A stretch of DNA of 64,000 nt from Ampelocalamus luodianensis (taxonomy: Eukaryota > Streptophyta > Magnoliopsida > Poales > Poaceae): the NCBI GenBank assembly GCA_036346255.1, contig CM070619.1, positions 28,960,342 through 29,024,341 of the forward strand, given 5' to 3'. Shown here piece by piece: positions 1 through 11,269 of the stretch; the first letter of the stretch is position 1; each line of letters starts with the position of its first letter. The position numbers and the translations under genes are program-made. The notes beneath the pieces are model-generated. The model worked only from the letters and a program-made list of their open reading frames with translations. It did not search any database and was not told where the DNA came from.

Positions 1-838
1 AGTTAGTTGATTACAATCTCGGATTTAACCATAACAAGGTATCACAACAGGATTCTAGCAATTTCCAACAGAGAAAAGATGTCTTAAACTTCAACACTCG
101 GTATAATCCAAAAGGAACACATAGAGCCAAAGCTTCCTCATACTAACAAACTTGCAACAGAAAACTCTCAATACCCAACTATCAAACGAATAAATGAGTC
201 GTTCTTTGCTAAAGAGAAAGAAGGAACAACCAAGGAATTATCAATAATTGTCAATTGAGAAAGATCACAAGTAGCGACTCAACAGTCGGAAAAAACAATA
301 CTTGTTTCAGAGAACCATTAGAGACCATTAAAACACAACAACTACCACGAACCACGAACCCAAGAGAAAATTCATCATCCACCACAGAACAAGAATTTGC
401 TAGGATTGAGGTCAAGAAAGAAATCAACTTTCTAGAACAGCTCACGCTCAACTCCTGCAACTATGGTATTCGGGGTAACTACTCTATTCGTCTACCACGA
501 ACGGTGGTATAACCTGACAAAGTTCAAGGTCACAACCACGGCTTCCACTTCTTAACAACCTTATCGACACACAAAGACAATATAATCAAATATGATTATA
601 CGGGATCATCTCAGGGCAGTCATAGAATCGATTTATAGATATAGAATATCATAACCCATCATATCATAGTTTAACAACAAGAAAGATAGCACAGAGGCAA
701 TTCAACAATTGCTCAACAAATGAAACATATCAACAGATAATGCGGAAGCAATGTAATTTCCAACCCCACCTACTGTGCACAGTGTGTCAATTTAATATTT
801 TTCTATTAACCACGGACCTAAAGCCCGCTCGATACCAA
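1..838 (-). other. Noncoding interior next to a minus-strand LTR
   Basis: AT-rich sequence with no coding region I can support. On the minus strand it lies immediately downstream of a primer-binding-like site (TGGTATCGAGC, read leftwards from 837), so it is probably the 5' leader of an LTR retrotransposon that runs off the left edge of the window. The site is an imperfect match to the usual plant Met-tRNA motif, so this is inference. Confidence 0.3.
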
Positions 839-3204
839 TCAGAACACCTGACTCACAATGAGCCTGGAATGCTACTGGAATTAAAAAATTAAACTAAAAC
901 TAATTACCAATTTTCGGCATAACCTCCTTCGTATAGTTAACTATACCGAGGTGTCAACAATTAATCATGGCGCCTAACATTATCTTCACAATCAAGTTCA
1001 CACAAGCATGCAAGATGATCAAATAAACATAGTCAAGACTTACTATTCTCATTATCACAATTAACACAATACTCAAAACCATCTATGAGTGATTCTCAAG
1101 CAGTTTACTTATTCCTGAAATGAAACTAAATGGCAACGCCTTAAAGTCGTGAGGTAGTGAGTGCATCCAACATCTACTCCCTCCCATGCATGTCATTCCT
1201 GCCGGTTGTACCTAAAACACATCAAAGCAAGAGTGAGCCCAAAGACTCAGCAAGTACCAACAAGGTTAAGCAAGTTATCATTCATAGCTTCAATAATCCA
1301 AGATAAACAATGCACCAAAGTATAGCCTTCATGCTCATGTGAATGCAACCAATGCAATGCACCTTTTCAACTTTATCTCTTTCGCATTTTACGGTAATGC
1401 GGGTATACAACCGTCATTGTATACCCTTGCTCGTGCCCTCCGCACGGGGACCAAGAGCCTATACACCACATGTATAGGGACCTTTGCCCATCATCTGAAT
1501 GATGGGGACCTCTTTGCTCATAGCCCACATTCCACCAATGTGGGGACCTCAAGCCCGTCAATACATGACGGGGACCTCAACGAATGCATGCTTGGTCACC
1601 ACGTGACCAAGCTTCAAGATGATCTCAATATGCACATGCACGACATCTATTCATCATCAATATACCAAGTACAATAACATCGGACATGAATAGAGCATAA
1701 TCATACTTGGAGCATTCACCAATCTCAAAATAAACATCATGCCAAGAACCTTACTTCGCTATCATATACCAAAACATGCATATATGACCAAGTCTCCAAC
1801 ACGTTTGAAACATGCAATTGCCCGTGCCCACATCTTTTATACCCAAGAATTTAACATGTACATAACAACATGTAAGATTCAAAGAACGCTCAAGGAAACA
1901 TTAACCATAGCTTGCATTCATCAAGATAAAAGGAAAACTCATTACACTAACATTCGTGCAAGGCTACAGCAAGCAATCACAACAATCTTATCATACAACC
2001 GAAAATACGCTATAACCCGAATACTTGCCTCAACCGTGCGAACGGCGGACGCGAAGTGGGTGCTGCCCTTGGGATCTCGCTGCCACTGGACAAGAAGATA
2101 ACCCCAAACTAAGACTAGCATACTGGACCAAAATCATACATAACATTACAATCGAAATCGCTAACTTCTTATCATTTCTAACTTTTCTAATTTCTAGCGA
2201 TCGGTCACTCGCAGACAGCAGACTTCAAAATTCATAACTTTCTGCTCAGAGTCCAAATAGGATGATCTTGGACATTCTGGAAAGGTAATTAAAATGTCTA
2301 AATAAACTTAGTTGGGAGACCCTCTGATTCGGCCATCTACCAGTCCTACCAATCTATTTAATCAGAGCAAACATTTCACGTCGGGTTTCGGACAGCGACA
2401 AAGAAACTATCATAACTTTCTACGTTCGTCCGAATTTAGTGATCTTTAGTTTTCCTGAAAGCTAAGAGGATTAGCCTAGTTTTTCGTTATGGTGAGACCC
2501 TCCGAAACCCCTAAATATGCGCTTCTCTCGGGTTAACCAACACTAGCAATTCTGCTTCTCTCCAGAAACACAGAAATACTAAGAAATTCATAACTTTGGC
2601 TACCGAAGTCCGAATGACTTGATTTCTGTCGGCAATGAAAGGTAACTACGATATCTACAACTTTCTAGGAGACACCCAGACCCAATTCTGCCTCTAACCT
2701 AATCAAAATCAACAATCTTCTCTGCTGCAGAAAACCGACGAACTGACAACCGAAAATGTACAACTAGAAAACGACCCCAAAACAAAGAATCAAGGGTTAC
2801 CCTTGCCGAAACAACGAAGGCACGCTGCGCGGATGATGATCACCACGAGTTCCCAGTTGCGGATCCTTCTTCCCTCTCCCTTTCTTCTCTTCCTTCTTCC
2901 CTTCTCTTCTTTTCTTCCCTTCTTTTCTCTTCCTCTTGGCCGGCCAACAAAGGAGATCCTTCTTCCATCACTTGGCCGGCAACAATGGGGACTAGGGGAG
3001 GGGTGCAAGGGGGAGAGTAACCAGGGGGGAGGTTGGGGGCGCAAGGGTGGAGGAGAGGAGGGGTGGGGAAAGTGGCGGCACAAGGGGGGAGAGGTGGGAG
3101 AGTGGGGTGCGGCTAGGGTTTGGGGGCAAGTGGCGCCCCCCCTTGGCCGGCCACCCCCTTGCCCTCATGGGCCGGGGCCCAAGCCCAGGTTGTGCTACAA
3201 ATGA
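839..3204 (-). mobile_element. LTR-like region of a gypsy-type element (minus strand)
   Basis: Read on the minus strand, this block has the layout of a long grass LTR: a GC-rich, purine/pyrimidine-skewed part (about 3200-2800), then repeated phrases of the type 'AAAGTTATGAATTT' near 2590 and 2410, then an end GTGTTCTGA next to a primer-binding-like site. The end resembles the end of the LTR at 43143 (GGGTTCTGACA). Open frames in the purine-rich part are low-complexity and not taken as genes. The left boundary of the LTR (near 3199-3240) could not be fixed, and the terminal CA is not visible. Confidence 0.35.
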
Positions 3205-3244
3205 CGTTTTCCCCCCTTTCTAATTGTTGTATTGAGCATTTTCC

Positions 3245-4240
3245 AGGTGGTCCTTCCCGTAAATCCATTTAATTCTCTCCCGAATAAATAACCTCTCCCG
3301 GCTATTTGCTTAACTCACTTTCGGGATATCACATGCATACCAAAGGTAGTATGCTAACCGTGGCTGGTGGAAAGGCGGTCTATCGTGTGGGTACATTGGT
3401 ACACCCCTGTAGGGTTAAAACTATTCGAATAGCCTCGTCCTAGGTTATGGACACGCTTGGTTATTTCCCGCAAGAACTAGACTACAACCTTTTAAAAACT
3501 TAAAAACATGACACGGGTGGTATGAAGGGGTACTTCATGCTATTGTTGTGGTGACTATTGGGTTAGTCACTTCCAGGATGTTGTGGTCATCTATCTATTG
3601 TTATAATTGTCTTTCTGTTATTTGAACAATACAAATTAATTGCAAACTTGCTTTCAAATGTAGTACATTATTGCAAATAAAACTTGCTTTATGCCGGAAA
3701 TAAGTCCACAGCCTCCTCCACTTAAATAAAGCTTGCATGTAGTTAATTATAGTTCTGTTATCTTACACGTCAGTCTTGCGAGTACAAAAACAATTTTTGT
3801 ACTCATTTGCTTTGCTTAATAATTTTTTTGTTGCAGAGGAAGAAGGTGAGCCCCAAGGGCCTTACTTTTGCGAGATGTGCGGTTTCTGGGACGATTAGCT
3901 TGGCGGTCCGGTCGGTTGCCTTGTGGGTTTGAGGCACACTGATTGGCTTTTGTTTATCGCCATCTTATGGCACTTTTGCTTCCGCTGTTTACTTAGCTTT
4001 TGTATGACTTTTGGCCGGTCGGCCTCTCTTTTGTAATAACTCTTTATATTATGTATGTCTTTCAGTTTGATGCTTGTTTCGGTTCGATGTGAATGAATGG
4101 AATTGATGCATGATTTTGTAACGGTGTGTATATCGCACTGCGGGAAGTATACATATCTCGAGGCTTGGTTTATCTGATTTGTGATGCTAGGACCAATGGA
4201 TGGTTAAGCATTACAAACCAAATAAACCGGGGTCCTCACA
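3245..4240 (+). mobile_element. 3' part of a long LTR of the same family as 35396-39536
   Basis: This stretch aligns over its whole length with the last 900 bases of the solo LTR ending at 39536. They share GTGGGTACATTGGTACACC, the 12-bp palindrome CTATTCGAATAG (3421-3432), the phrase GTTGTGGTGACTATTGGG and the end GGGGTCCTCACA. It ends exactly at 4240, where gypsy/minisatellite DNA begins, which indicates insertion into the minus-strand gypsy element. The 5' part of this LTR was not identified. Confidence 0.6.
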
Positions 4241-4310
4241 CAAACCTAGTCGTAGCGCTGGCAGATCTGGTCGTAGAACTGCAGACCTGGTCGTAGAACT
4301 TGCAGACCTA

Positions 4311-4575
4311 GTTCTCCTCCATTGCTTTACATCCAGAATCTTCACAATGTTCAAATATGAGAATGCACAAAGTATTTGCATGAGGTAGTAGCCAGTTCTC
4401 ATTATGGTCAATAGGTGACTCGTTAAGAAACCAAAGCACCTGTTGGTTAAGAAGCTTGATTCGGGCTCTAGTCATTGGACCGGTGGGTGCTTTATGTACA
4501 GTCTTATGCGTACTTGGAGTAGTAGTCGTAGGACTGGAAGTAGTAGTCGTATGGATGTCCTCATCATCCTTCCCC
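4311..4575 (-). pseudogene. Gypsy pol C-terminal tail fragment
   Basis: On the minus strand this encodes the pol tail typical of grass gypsy elements, around the words GPMTRARIKLLNQQV and NENWLLPHANTLC, split over frames. It closely matches 10890-11140 and, more distantly, 59758-59950. It lies downstream of the integrase in the same element and ends in two or three units of the 21-base minisatellite at 4245-4310. Confidence 0.6.
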
Positions 4576-5040
4576 TCTTAAAAAGGAGTCATCCTCGACT
4601 CTGATGGTCCAAAATAGGAAGATAGATCTGAAATGTTGAATGTTGTACTAATACCATACTCTTGAGGAAGATCTATCTTGTAGGCATTATCATTGATCTT
4701 CTTAAGCACTTGGAATGGATCATCTGCTCATGGATGAAATTTGTTTTTGCGTTGCTTTGGAAAGCGCTCTTTACGAAGATGTACCCATCCATACGAAATC
4801 ACCTGGTTCGAACAACATTTTTTTCTACCTTTGTTTGCCTGTTTCTCATACTGCTTGATCATCTTCTCAATGTTTTCCTTGGCTTTCTCATGCAACTTGT
4901 TTACAAATTCAGCACGCTTGCTTGCGTCAAAATTGGTTCGTTCCTACAAAGGCAAAGGCAAAAGGTCTATGAGAGTAGTGGGTTTGAAACCATATACAAT
5001 CTCAAATGGACAAAATTTAGTGGTCGAATGTACTGCCCTG

Positions 5041-5688
5041 TTATATGCAAATTCCACATGTGGGAAACACTCTTCCCACATCTTCAATTTTTTTCTTTCG
5101 AATAGCTCGCAACATCATAGACAATGTTCGGTTCACAACTTCAATTTGTCCATCTGCTTGGGGGTGACATGTAGTAGAGAATAGCAGCTTTGTTCCAAGC
5201 TTACCCCACAAAGTCTTCCAAAAATAACTCAAGAACTTTGTATCGTGGTTGGAAACAATCATCTTTGGAACACCATGTAGATGCACAATTTCCCTGAAAA
5301 ATAAATAAGCAACAAGTGAAGCATCGTCGCTCTTATGACATAGAATGAAATGAGCCATTTTACTAAAACGATCAACTACCACAAATATTGAATCCCTCCC
5401 CCTCTTAGTCCGTGGCAATCCTAACATAAAATCTATAGAAATATCGTCCCACAGAACACTAGGAACAGGTAAAGGCATATATAAACCATGGGGATTAAGA
5501 AAGGACTTAGCTTTATGGCTTGTAATGCATTTGAGCACATAGCGCTTTACGTCACGCCGCATCTTTGGCCAAAAGAAGTGATCGGCCAACACACTTTCGG
5601 TCTTTTTAGCACCAAAGTGACCCATAAGACCACTGGCATGAGCTTCCTGCAATAAAAGTAATCGAACAGAACAATCTGGAATGCACAA
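5041..5688 (-). pseudogene. Gypsy integrase (pol, broken)
   Basis: Integrase domain of the minus-strand gypsy element. It starts within an HHCC-like zinc region (GLMGHFGAKKTESVLADHFF). The usual CxxC is degraded to CITS, so one zinc ligand is missing. The core follows: the first Asp in SIDFMLGLP, then VVVDRFSKMAHF, a second Asp region degraded to VSNHDTKFLS, and the Glu in GQIEVVNRTL. The frame is lost after RTLSMMLRAIR. The adjacent upstream frame ends in a TGA where relatives normally have Arg, consistent with CGA to TGA decay. This is not a functional enzyme. Confidence 0.85.
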
Positions 5689-5697
5689 TTTGTTAGC

Positions 5698-5961
5698 TCA
5701 AAAAAGGAAACCGTCATGCAAATGATACTTATCCCAACCTTTTCCATTTCCACACTTGGAATAGAGTTCAACAAAGAAAATATCAGTGACGTACAATTCT
5801 TTTATACTCTCTAAACCCAAAATCTTTGCATCTAGTTGGGAAAGCAAGGTATGTCGCCTAGATAATGCATCCGCTACAACATTATCCTTCCCCTTCTTAT
5901 ATTTAACAATGTAGGGAAAGGATTCTATGAACTCACTCCAACGTGCATGTCTATGGTTCAA
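5698..5961 (-). pseudogene. Gypsy RNase H C-terminus and connector
   Basis: Continues the RNase H domain after a break at about 6024. It contains HRHARWSEFIESFPY and the hallmark KGKDNVVADALSRR of gypsy pol between RNase H and integrase. It is in the same orientation as the flanking RT and integrase pieces and ends at a stop just before the integrase zinc region. It is a fragment of one original polyprotein, not a separate gene. Confidence 0.8.
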
Positions 5962-6024
5962 TTTTAACTGGCTCTTAAGATGTTTGAGCGATTCATGGTC
6001 AGAATTAATAACAAACTCTTTAGG

Positions 6025-7060
6025 TCATAAATAGTGCTGCCAAGTTTCCAACACACGCACTAAAGCATATAGTTCTTTATCATAAACTGAATAATTAAGT
6101 GTTAGACCACTGATCTTTTCACTGAAATAAGCAATTGGTCTACCTTCTTGCATAAGCACTCCACCAATTCCAATACCACTTGCATCGCATTCTATCTCAA
6201 ACATTTTATCGAAATCGGGTAGCGCAAGTAGTGGTGCAAATGTAAGCTTATCTTTTAATTCTTGGAATGCCTTTGCTTGGGCTATTCCCCATGTGAAAGG
6301 AACCTCCTTCTTTGTCAATTCATTAATTGGGGCAGCAATGGTACTAAAGTCCTTCACGAACCAACGGTAAAACCCTACTAATCCTAGAAAGCTCCTTACT
6401 TGGCTTATATTTTGCGGAGGCAACCAGTCACGAATAGCTTTGATTTTCTCCTCATCTACCTCCACTCCATGACCTGAAACAACAAAGCCAAGAAACACAA
6501 CCTTGTCCATGCAAAAGGTGCACTTTCCAATGTAAGCATACAACCGTTCTTGCCTTAAAACAGCAAGCACACACCTTATATGTTCAATGTGTTCATCAAG
6601 TGTTTTGCTGAAAATAAGGATATCATCAAAATATACCACTACAAATTTTCTAATGAACTCCCTAAGCACATGATTCATGAGTCGCATAAAGGTACTGGGT
6701 GCGTTGGTCAATCCAAAAGGCATGACTAACCATTCATATAAACCAAACGTGGCTTTAAATGTTGTTTTCCACTCATCGCCTTTCTTCATACGAATTTGAT
6801 GGTAACCACTACGGAGGTCTATCTTGGTAAATATAGTAGAGCCACTCAATTCGTCAAGCATGTTATCAAGTCTAGGTATGGGATGCCTATACCTAACAGT
6901 GATACTATTGATAGCTTTACAATCCACGCACATCCTCCAAGATCTATCTTTATTTGGTGCTAAAAGAACCGGAACATCACAAGGAGAGAGACTTTCTCTT
7001 ACATAACCTTTCTCAAGAAGTTCTTTAACTTGACGCTGAATTTTCTTTGTCTACTCTGGA
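6025..7060 (-). pseudogene. Gypsy reverse transcriptase and RNase H
   Basis: The longest coding relic of the element. RT motifs run in order: LAPNKDRSWRMCVDC, IPRLDNMLDEL, IDLRSGYHQIRM, the catalytic VVYFDDILIF, FLGFVVSGHG and VRSFLGLVGFYRWF. RNase H begins at CDASGIGIGGVL and is cut by a TGA after ETWQHYL. The frame runs open upstream of the Met at 6933 to a TAG near 7060, so 6933 is not a true start. The YFDD box, IDLRSGYHQ and RNase H Asp are intact; inactivation is by stops rather than motif loss. It lies between a protease relic and integrase. Confidence 0.88.
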
Positions 7061-7627
7061 TTAGTGCGGTAAGGTGGTTGGCTCGGTAATGGAGCTCCTG
7101 GTATCAAATCAATTTGGTGCTCAATCCCATGATTAGGTGGCAAACCAGGTGGTACCTCGTCGGGAAACACATCCTCGTATTCCTGCAAAACATCCAAAAC
7201 AACACTAGGCAAAGAAGGGGGTAAATCGTTAGTGGAGAAAAATGATTATTTATATAGGAGTACAAAGAATGGAGCATTGGGTTCTCTCAATTTTTTTAAA
7301 TCCCCTTTTCTAGCCATCATAACTAATCCCTATTTTCCCTTTGGCTTGGATATTTGAGGTTGTGGAGCTTTTGGTTGTGGAACCACTCCCTCACTCTTTT
7401 CTTTGTGGCTCACTCTGGATTGTATCTCTCTCTTCCTCTCCTTTCTTTGCTGGTCATCTTTCATAATCTCTTCCGGTGTCATGGGCAGCAATGAAACCCG
7501 CTCATTCTTGTACATAAAAGAGAGACGATTGGCATGACCATCAATCTAGACACTCTTGTCAAACAACCATGGACGCCCCAATAGCAACTGATATTTATGC
7601 ATAGGAACCACATCGCAATCAACTTGG

Positions 7628-8227
7628 TCACTGTACTTTCCAATAGAGAACTGCACGGTCACCATGGTACTCACACGTAGAGAACCACAAGTCGTTAAGC
7701 CACTCCAACTTACAAGGGTTTGGATGACATTTCTGTTTTAGCCCTAACTTCTCCACCATGTCCAAACTAGCAATATTGTTGCAACTACCATTATCAACAA
7801 TAACTCGAACATACTTATTTTTGATAATACCTCGAGTGTGGAAAATGTTGTGCCTATGTCCTGAATCCTCCATGGCATTGGCACTAAGAGCTCGACGTGC
7901 AACAAAGCAATCATAGTAGTCTCCAACTGGGGCTGCATCATCATTATACCTTATATTATCAACCTGTTCAGCTTCTTCTATTACTGTTGTCTCTTCATGC
8001 TCCTCGGGATCACTAGCGGAGTCCCATTCACCTTGTTCATTAACAAGCAGCACACATTTGCTTGGGCACTGTGAAGAAATATGCCCTCTTCCTTTACACC
8101 TGAAACACTCGATGTCATGGCTACGGGAAGAAGAAAGTGTCATATGTGTAGTAGAAGACGCTCCTACCGATGCAGCACGATGCTTATCACTAGGGCGTGA
8201 TGCCGGTGAAGATGCCGACGAAACCAC
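7628..8227 (-). pseudogene. Gypsy gag zinc knuckle and aspartic protease
   Basis: A 199-codon open stretch carrying a CCHC zinc knuckle (CFRCKGRGHISSQC, about 8107-8066) followed by an acidic spacer and a retropepsin-like motif VIVDNGSCNNIAS with the active-site Asp. In many relatives this reads DGGS or DSGS, so the Gly next to Asp is altered here. It joins the gag region (higher coordinates) to the protease/RT region. The frame ends in several stops before 7515, after which a basic linker fragment (7515-7330) is still readable. Confidence 0.8.
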
Positions 8228-8347
8228 GGGCCAACCAGTAGGGATGGTCGATGCTGGCCTAGATGTAGCACCTCCTCCTGAGATATCCTGAGAACGTGCA
8301 CCGGGCTGCTGCTGTCTGCGGCGCCAATTTGATGCAGCGGGACGATC

Positions 8348-9469
8348 TCAGTAAGAACGGGACCATGCACGATGCTGATTCCTCTTCTCCACTCGCATGG
8401 CTTGATGCACAAGTTCCTGCAAGGTGTTATATGGATACAACTCAACATCATCAACAATGTAATAATTCAAACCACGCAAAAACCTTGCCATCTTAGCTTC
8501 GTCACTCTCTTGAATTCTTGCACGTATCAACAATACTTACATATCTTTGTGGTATTCATCAACAGTGTGGGAACCCTGAATAAGGCGCTGCAATCTGTTA
8601 TGGATGTCTCTTTGGTAATGATGTGGAATAAAACGATGTCGCGTAGCACGTTTCATGCCATCCCATGTGCTGATATGGTCATTACTTGCTGCATATAGTG
8701 TCTCCTATAACTGATTCCACCACGTTAGTGCATACCCAGAAAATTCTACAGAAACTAATTTTACCCTCTTTGCATCGGTGAAGTCATGGATGCGGAAAAT
8801 CTGATCGCACTTCTCCTCCCAATCAATATAAGCGTCCGGATTCTCCTGTCCGGTAAAAGATGGCACATTTATCTTCACTTTCGCCATGTTGTCCAGATCA
8901 TCTCTATCACGACGGCCATGTGGGCGACCACCATCACTGTAGTGTCCACCATGATGAAGATGCGGCTGCTGGGCATAAGCATCAAAAGCATCTACACTGT
9001 TGTCGTAGTCGTCACTAAATGCATCAATCACAGCGGGGGCAGCAAACTCGTGTTGATCAAAGTTGTGCCCACGGGGGCCTATGCCACGCCCGCGTGCACC
9101 GCCGCGGGCTTGGAAGGGGCGAGGAATTCTTCCATGGGCACCTTCTCCCTGGACAGCAACAGGTAGAGCATCATCATTATGTGCAGCAGCGACATCATCA
9201 CCGTCGAGCAGCGGGGCAGCAAGGTTTAGTTGGTGTGGAACCCTGTTACCCACTGCAGGAAGACGCTCATTGAGCATCCTCTCCATGGCATGAAGAAGCG
9301 AATTTTGTGTATTCTGCACGAGCGTCTCCATCCGTGCCTCGAGATTGTGGACCTCAGTTTCCACCTTTCCATTAAAAACAACGGCCTGAGTGTTATATTC
9401 AAATCGTGTCAATGGAAGATCATTCTCTCTGTGATGCTCACTATGTACACTTGATTGTGAACTTGCCAT
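8348..9469 (-). pseudogene. Gypsy gag capsid region (broken)
   Basis: Starts at MASSQSSVHSEHH (ATG at 9469), the best gag start. An Ala/Gly/Arg-rich segment (GGARGRGIGPRGHN) follows. The conserved retrotransposon gag core then includes VPSFTGQENPDAYIDWEE and FSGYALTWWNQ, the latter cut by a TAG at about 8705. The downstream capsid half is readable in pieces (DEAKMARFLRGLNYYI, 8533-8348). The neighbouring zinc knuckle belongs to the same gag. It is dead because of at least three stops. Confidence 0.82.
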
Positions 9470-10392
9470 GTTAGTGGATTCGAAGAAAAAATAGAATAGG
9501 TTTTTATGTGGAAACACACAACTCACCTCTTACTTACCCAAGTTCTTATGTATTCTCGTTGAACTGCGATTGTACAATGTGGTGGTTTATCCGATAGTGA
9601 TTCAGCAATTGGACAGCAGGAGTCGCAAGAACTAGCCTTGGTTTTGAGTGGAGCTTGGTGGGTTACTCAATGAGGGCTATGGTACTGAAATCAAGTGAAG
9701 TAAAGCAACCAAAGAACAGTGGCCGTTGCAGGTAGAAAGCACCACAATTTAATGAATCTGAAACTTGCAACACAACCCTTTTATTTTCTTTTTTTTTACT
9801 ATCTTTTCCTCTTTCTCTCTTCTTTTTTTAAACAGGATAACCACTTGATTCCAAGGGGGGTGCACGATAACGTTTGTAACCAGCAACTAGATGATCACGA
9901 GAGACACAAGATTAGCAGTACCAACAAGGGCTCTAGGATGGGAACAAAACAACAAGAACACACGATGGAATGAAGACGCTAAAATGTGGATGGCGAAACC
10001 TACCGTGTCAACGACAGCTCTAATAGCACTTGATGGGTACCGAGGTATTGGGTGGTTCGATCTTCATGGTGTAGGTAAGATAAAGAGGATATCAGCCGGG
10101 ATAACTAGCTTTATACCTACCAAGGTTGGTTACAACCCGTGCGTTGGGGAAGACAATCCGAAGCTACAAGAACTCTGACCCGCTGTCCGAACAATCGCAG
10201 AACCACAATCCGGAACTAATCCACACAAAACAGCTGAAACCATAGAGCATGAACTAGGGGGACCCCAGGGGATCCTTCTCATGAATACAAGAGAACTCAC
10301 TAGAACACAGGAGTAAGAACACTAGCAGTCTTGCTGCAAAGTATTATCTTTCATAGATTTTCAAAAACTCCCCAATAGTTAGAGTACAGGAA

Positions 10393-10400
10393 TATTTATA
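10393..10400 (-). promoter_or_regulatory. LTR TATA box
   Basis: TATAAATA on the minus strand, about 0.9 kb upstream of the gag start of the minus-strand gypsy element and downstream of the minisatellite. The position fits a U3/R boundary of its 5' LTR. Exact LTR limits are not resolved. Confidence 0.45.
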
Positions 10401-10560
10401 CTAAGAATAGCCCTCTTAGTTTAGGCGTGAAAGTTAATAGAAGTTCAACAGTTTTCTTGAACAGCTGAAAGGTTTTTCTTGGGTGGAACTCAAGCTTGAC
10501 TCTTCAATCCTCGCGCAGCATTTATCAGCTTGGGCGGCCTCCTTGTTCCTTTCCAATGCA

Positions 10561-10872
10561 CCTGGTGGTAGCGCTGGTAGACCTGGTCGTAGCGATGGCA
10601 GACCTAGTCGTAGCGCTGGCAGATCTGGTCGTAGAACTTGCAGACTTGGTTGTAGTGCTGGCAGACCTAGTCGTAGCGCTGGCAGACCGGGTCGTAGAAC
10701 TTGCAGACCTGGTCGTAGCGCTGGTAGACCTGGTCGTAGCGATAGAAGACCTAATTGTAGCGCTGGCAGACCTGGTCGTAGCGTTGGTAGACCTTGTCGT
10801 AGAACTTGCAGACCTGGTCGTAGCGATGGCAGACCTGGTCGTAGAACTTGCAGACCTGGTCGTAGAGCATAA
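10561..10872. repeat. 21-base minisatellite, about 15 units
   Basis: Head-to-tail units of 21 bases built on GACCTGGTCGTAG, alternating mainly between the endings CGCTGGC and AACTTGC. Because 21 is a multiple of three and the units lack stops in several frames, the array reads open on both strands (Arg-Pro-Gly-Leu-like, Ser-Ala-Thr-like and Val-Asp-Leu-like peptides). It directly follows the gypsy pol tail, and two to three units also follow the other pol tail at 4245-4310. It belongs to the element's 3' noncoding or LTR region, not to a protein gene. Confidence 0.85.
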
Positions 10873-10889
10873 GCTGATTTTCTTTGATA

Positions 10890-11190
10890 TCCCAGGGTTC
10901 TCCTCCATTGCTTTGCATCCAGAATCTTCACAACATTCAAATCTGAGAATGAACAAAGTATTTGCATGAGGTAGCAGCCAGTTCTCATTATGGTCAATAG
11001 GAGACTCGTTAAGAAACAGAAGCACCTGTTGGTTAAGAAGCTTGATTTGGGCTTTAGTCATTGGACCGGTGGGTGCTTTATGTACAGTCTTATGCATACT
11101 TGGAGTAGTAGTCGTAGGGATGTCCTCATCACCAAGAAATCCTTTTTGGGCACAAGTTCTTCGCAACTTGACCCACGTTTGCCAAAACAT
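10890..11190 (-). pseudogene. Second gypsy pol tail, upstream of gag
   Basis: Encodes the pol tail with GPMTKAQIKLLNQQV, FLNESPIDHNENW and LPHANTLFILRFE. It lies 5' of the gag of the neighbouring element on the same strand, so it must be the 3' end of another gypsy copy. This implies two elements head to tail, sharing or abutting one LTR. No further pol sequence of that second copy is seen to the right of 11190. Confidence 0.6.
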
Positions 11191-11269
11191 ACATCATGCA
11201 ACACATATGCACTAAATCCCATGACTTTGGCCAATACCACGAAGTTCACCGCCCTCATGGCACATGAAC

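Larger units (their letters stand above)
4241..10430 (-). mobile_element. Decayed Ty3/gypsy retrotransposon, minus strand
   Basis: Reading leftwards the order is leader, gag, zinc knuckle, protease, reverse transcriptase, RNase H, integrase and pol tail: the Ty3/gypsy order, with integrase after RNase H. Every domain is broken by stops or frameshifts, so the copy is inactive. A TATAAATA box lies on the minus strand at 10400-10393, followed by leader-like sequence to the gag start, so an LTR promoter probably sits at about 10430-9700; exact LTR borders are not visible. The left (3') end is cut by the LTR that stops at 4240. The pol tail and a few minisatellite units at 4241-4570 match those at 10560-11140. 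Confidence 0.85.

Noticed and set aside
2790..3204. Open frames on both strands in the purine/pyrimidine-rich segment
   Set aside because: Composition-driven; lies in an LTR-like block.
10483..10969. Long Arg/Gly-Pro-rich or Val-Leu-rich 'proteins' on both strands
   Set aside because: They are translations of the 21-base minisatellite; open frames follow from the period being divisible by three.
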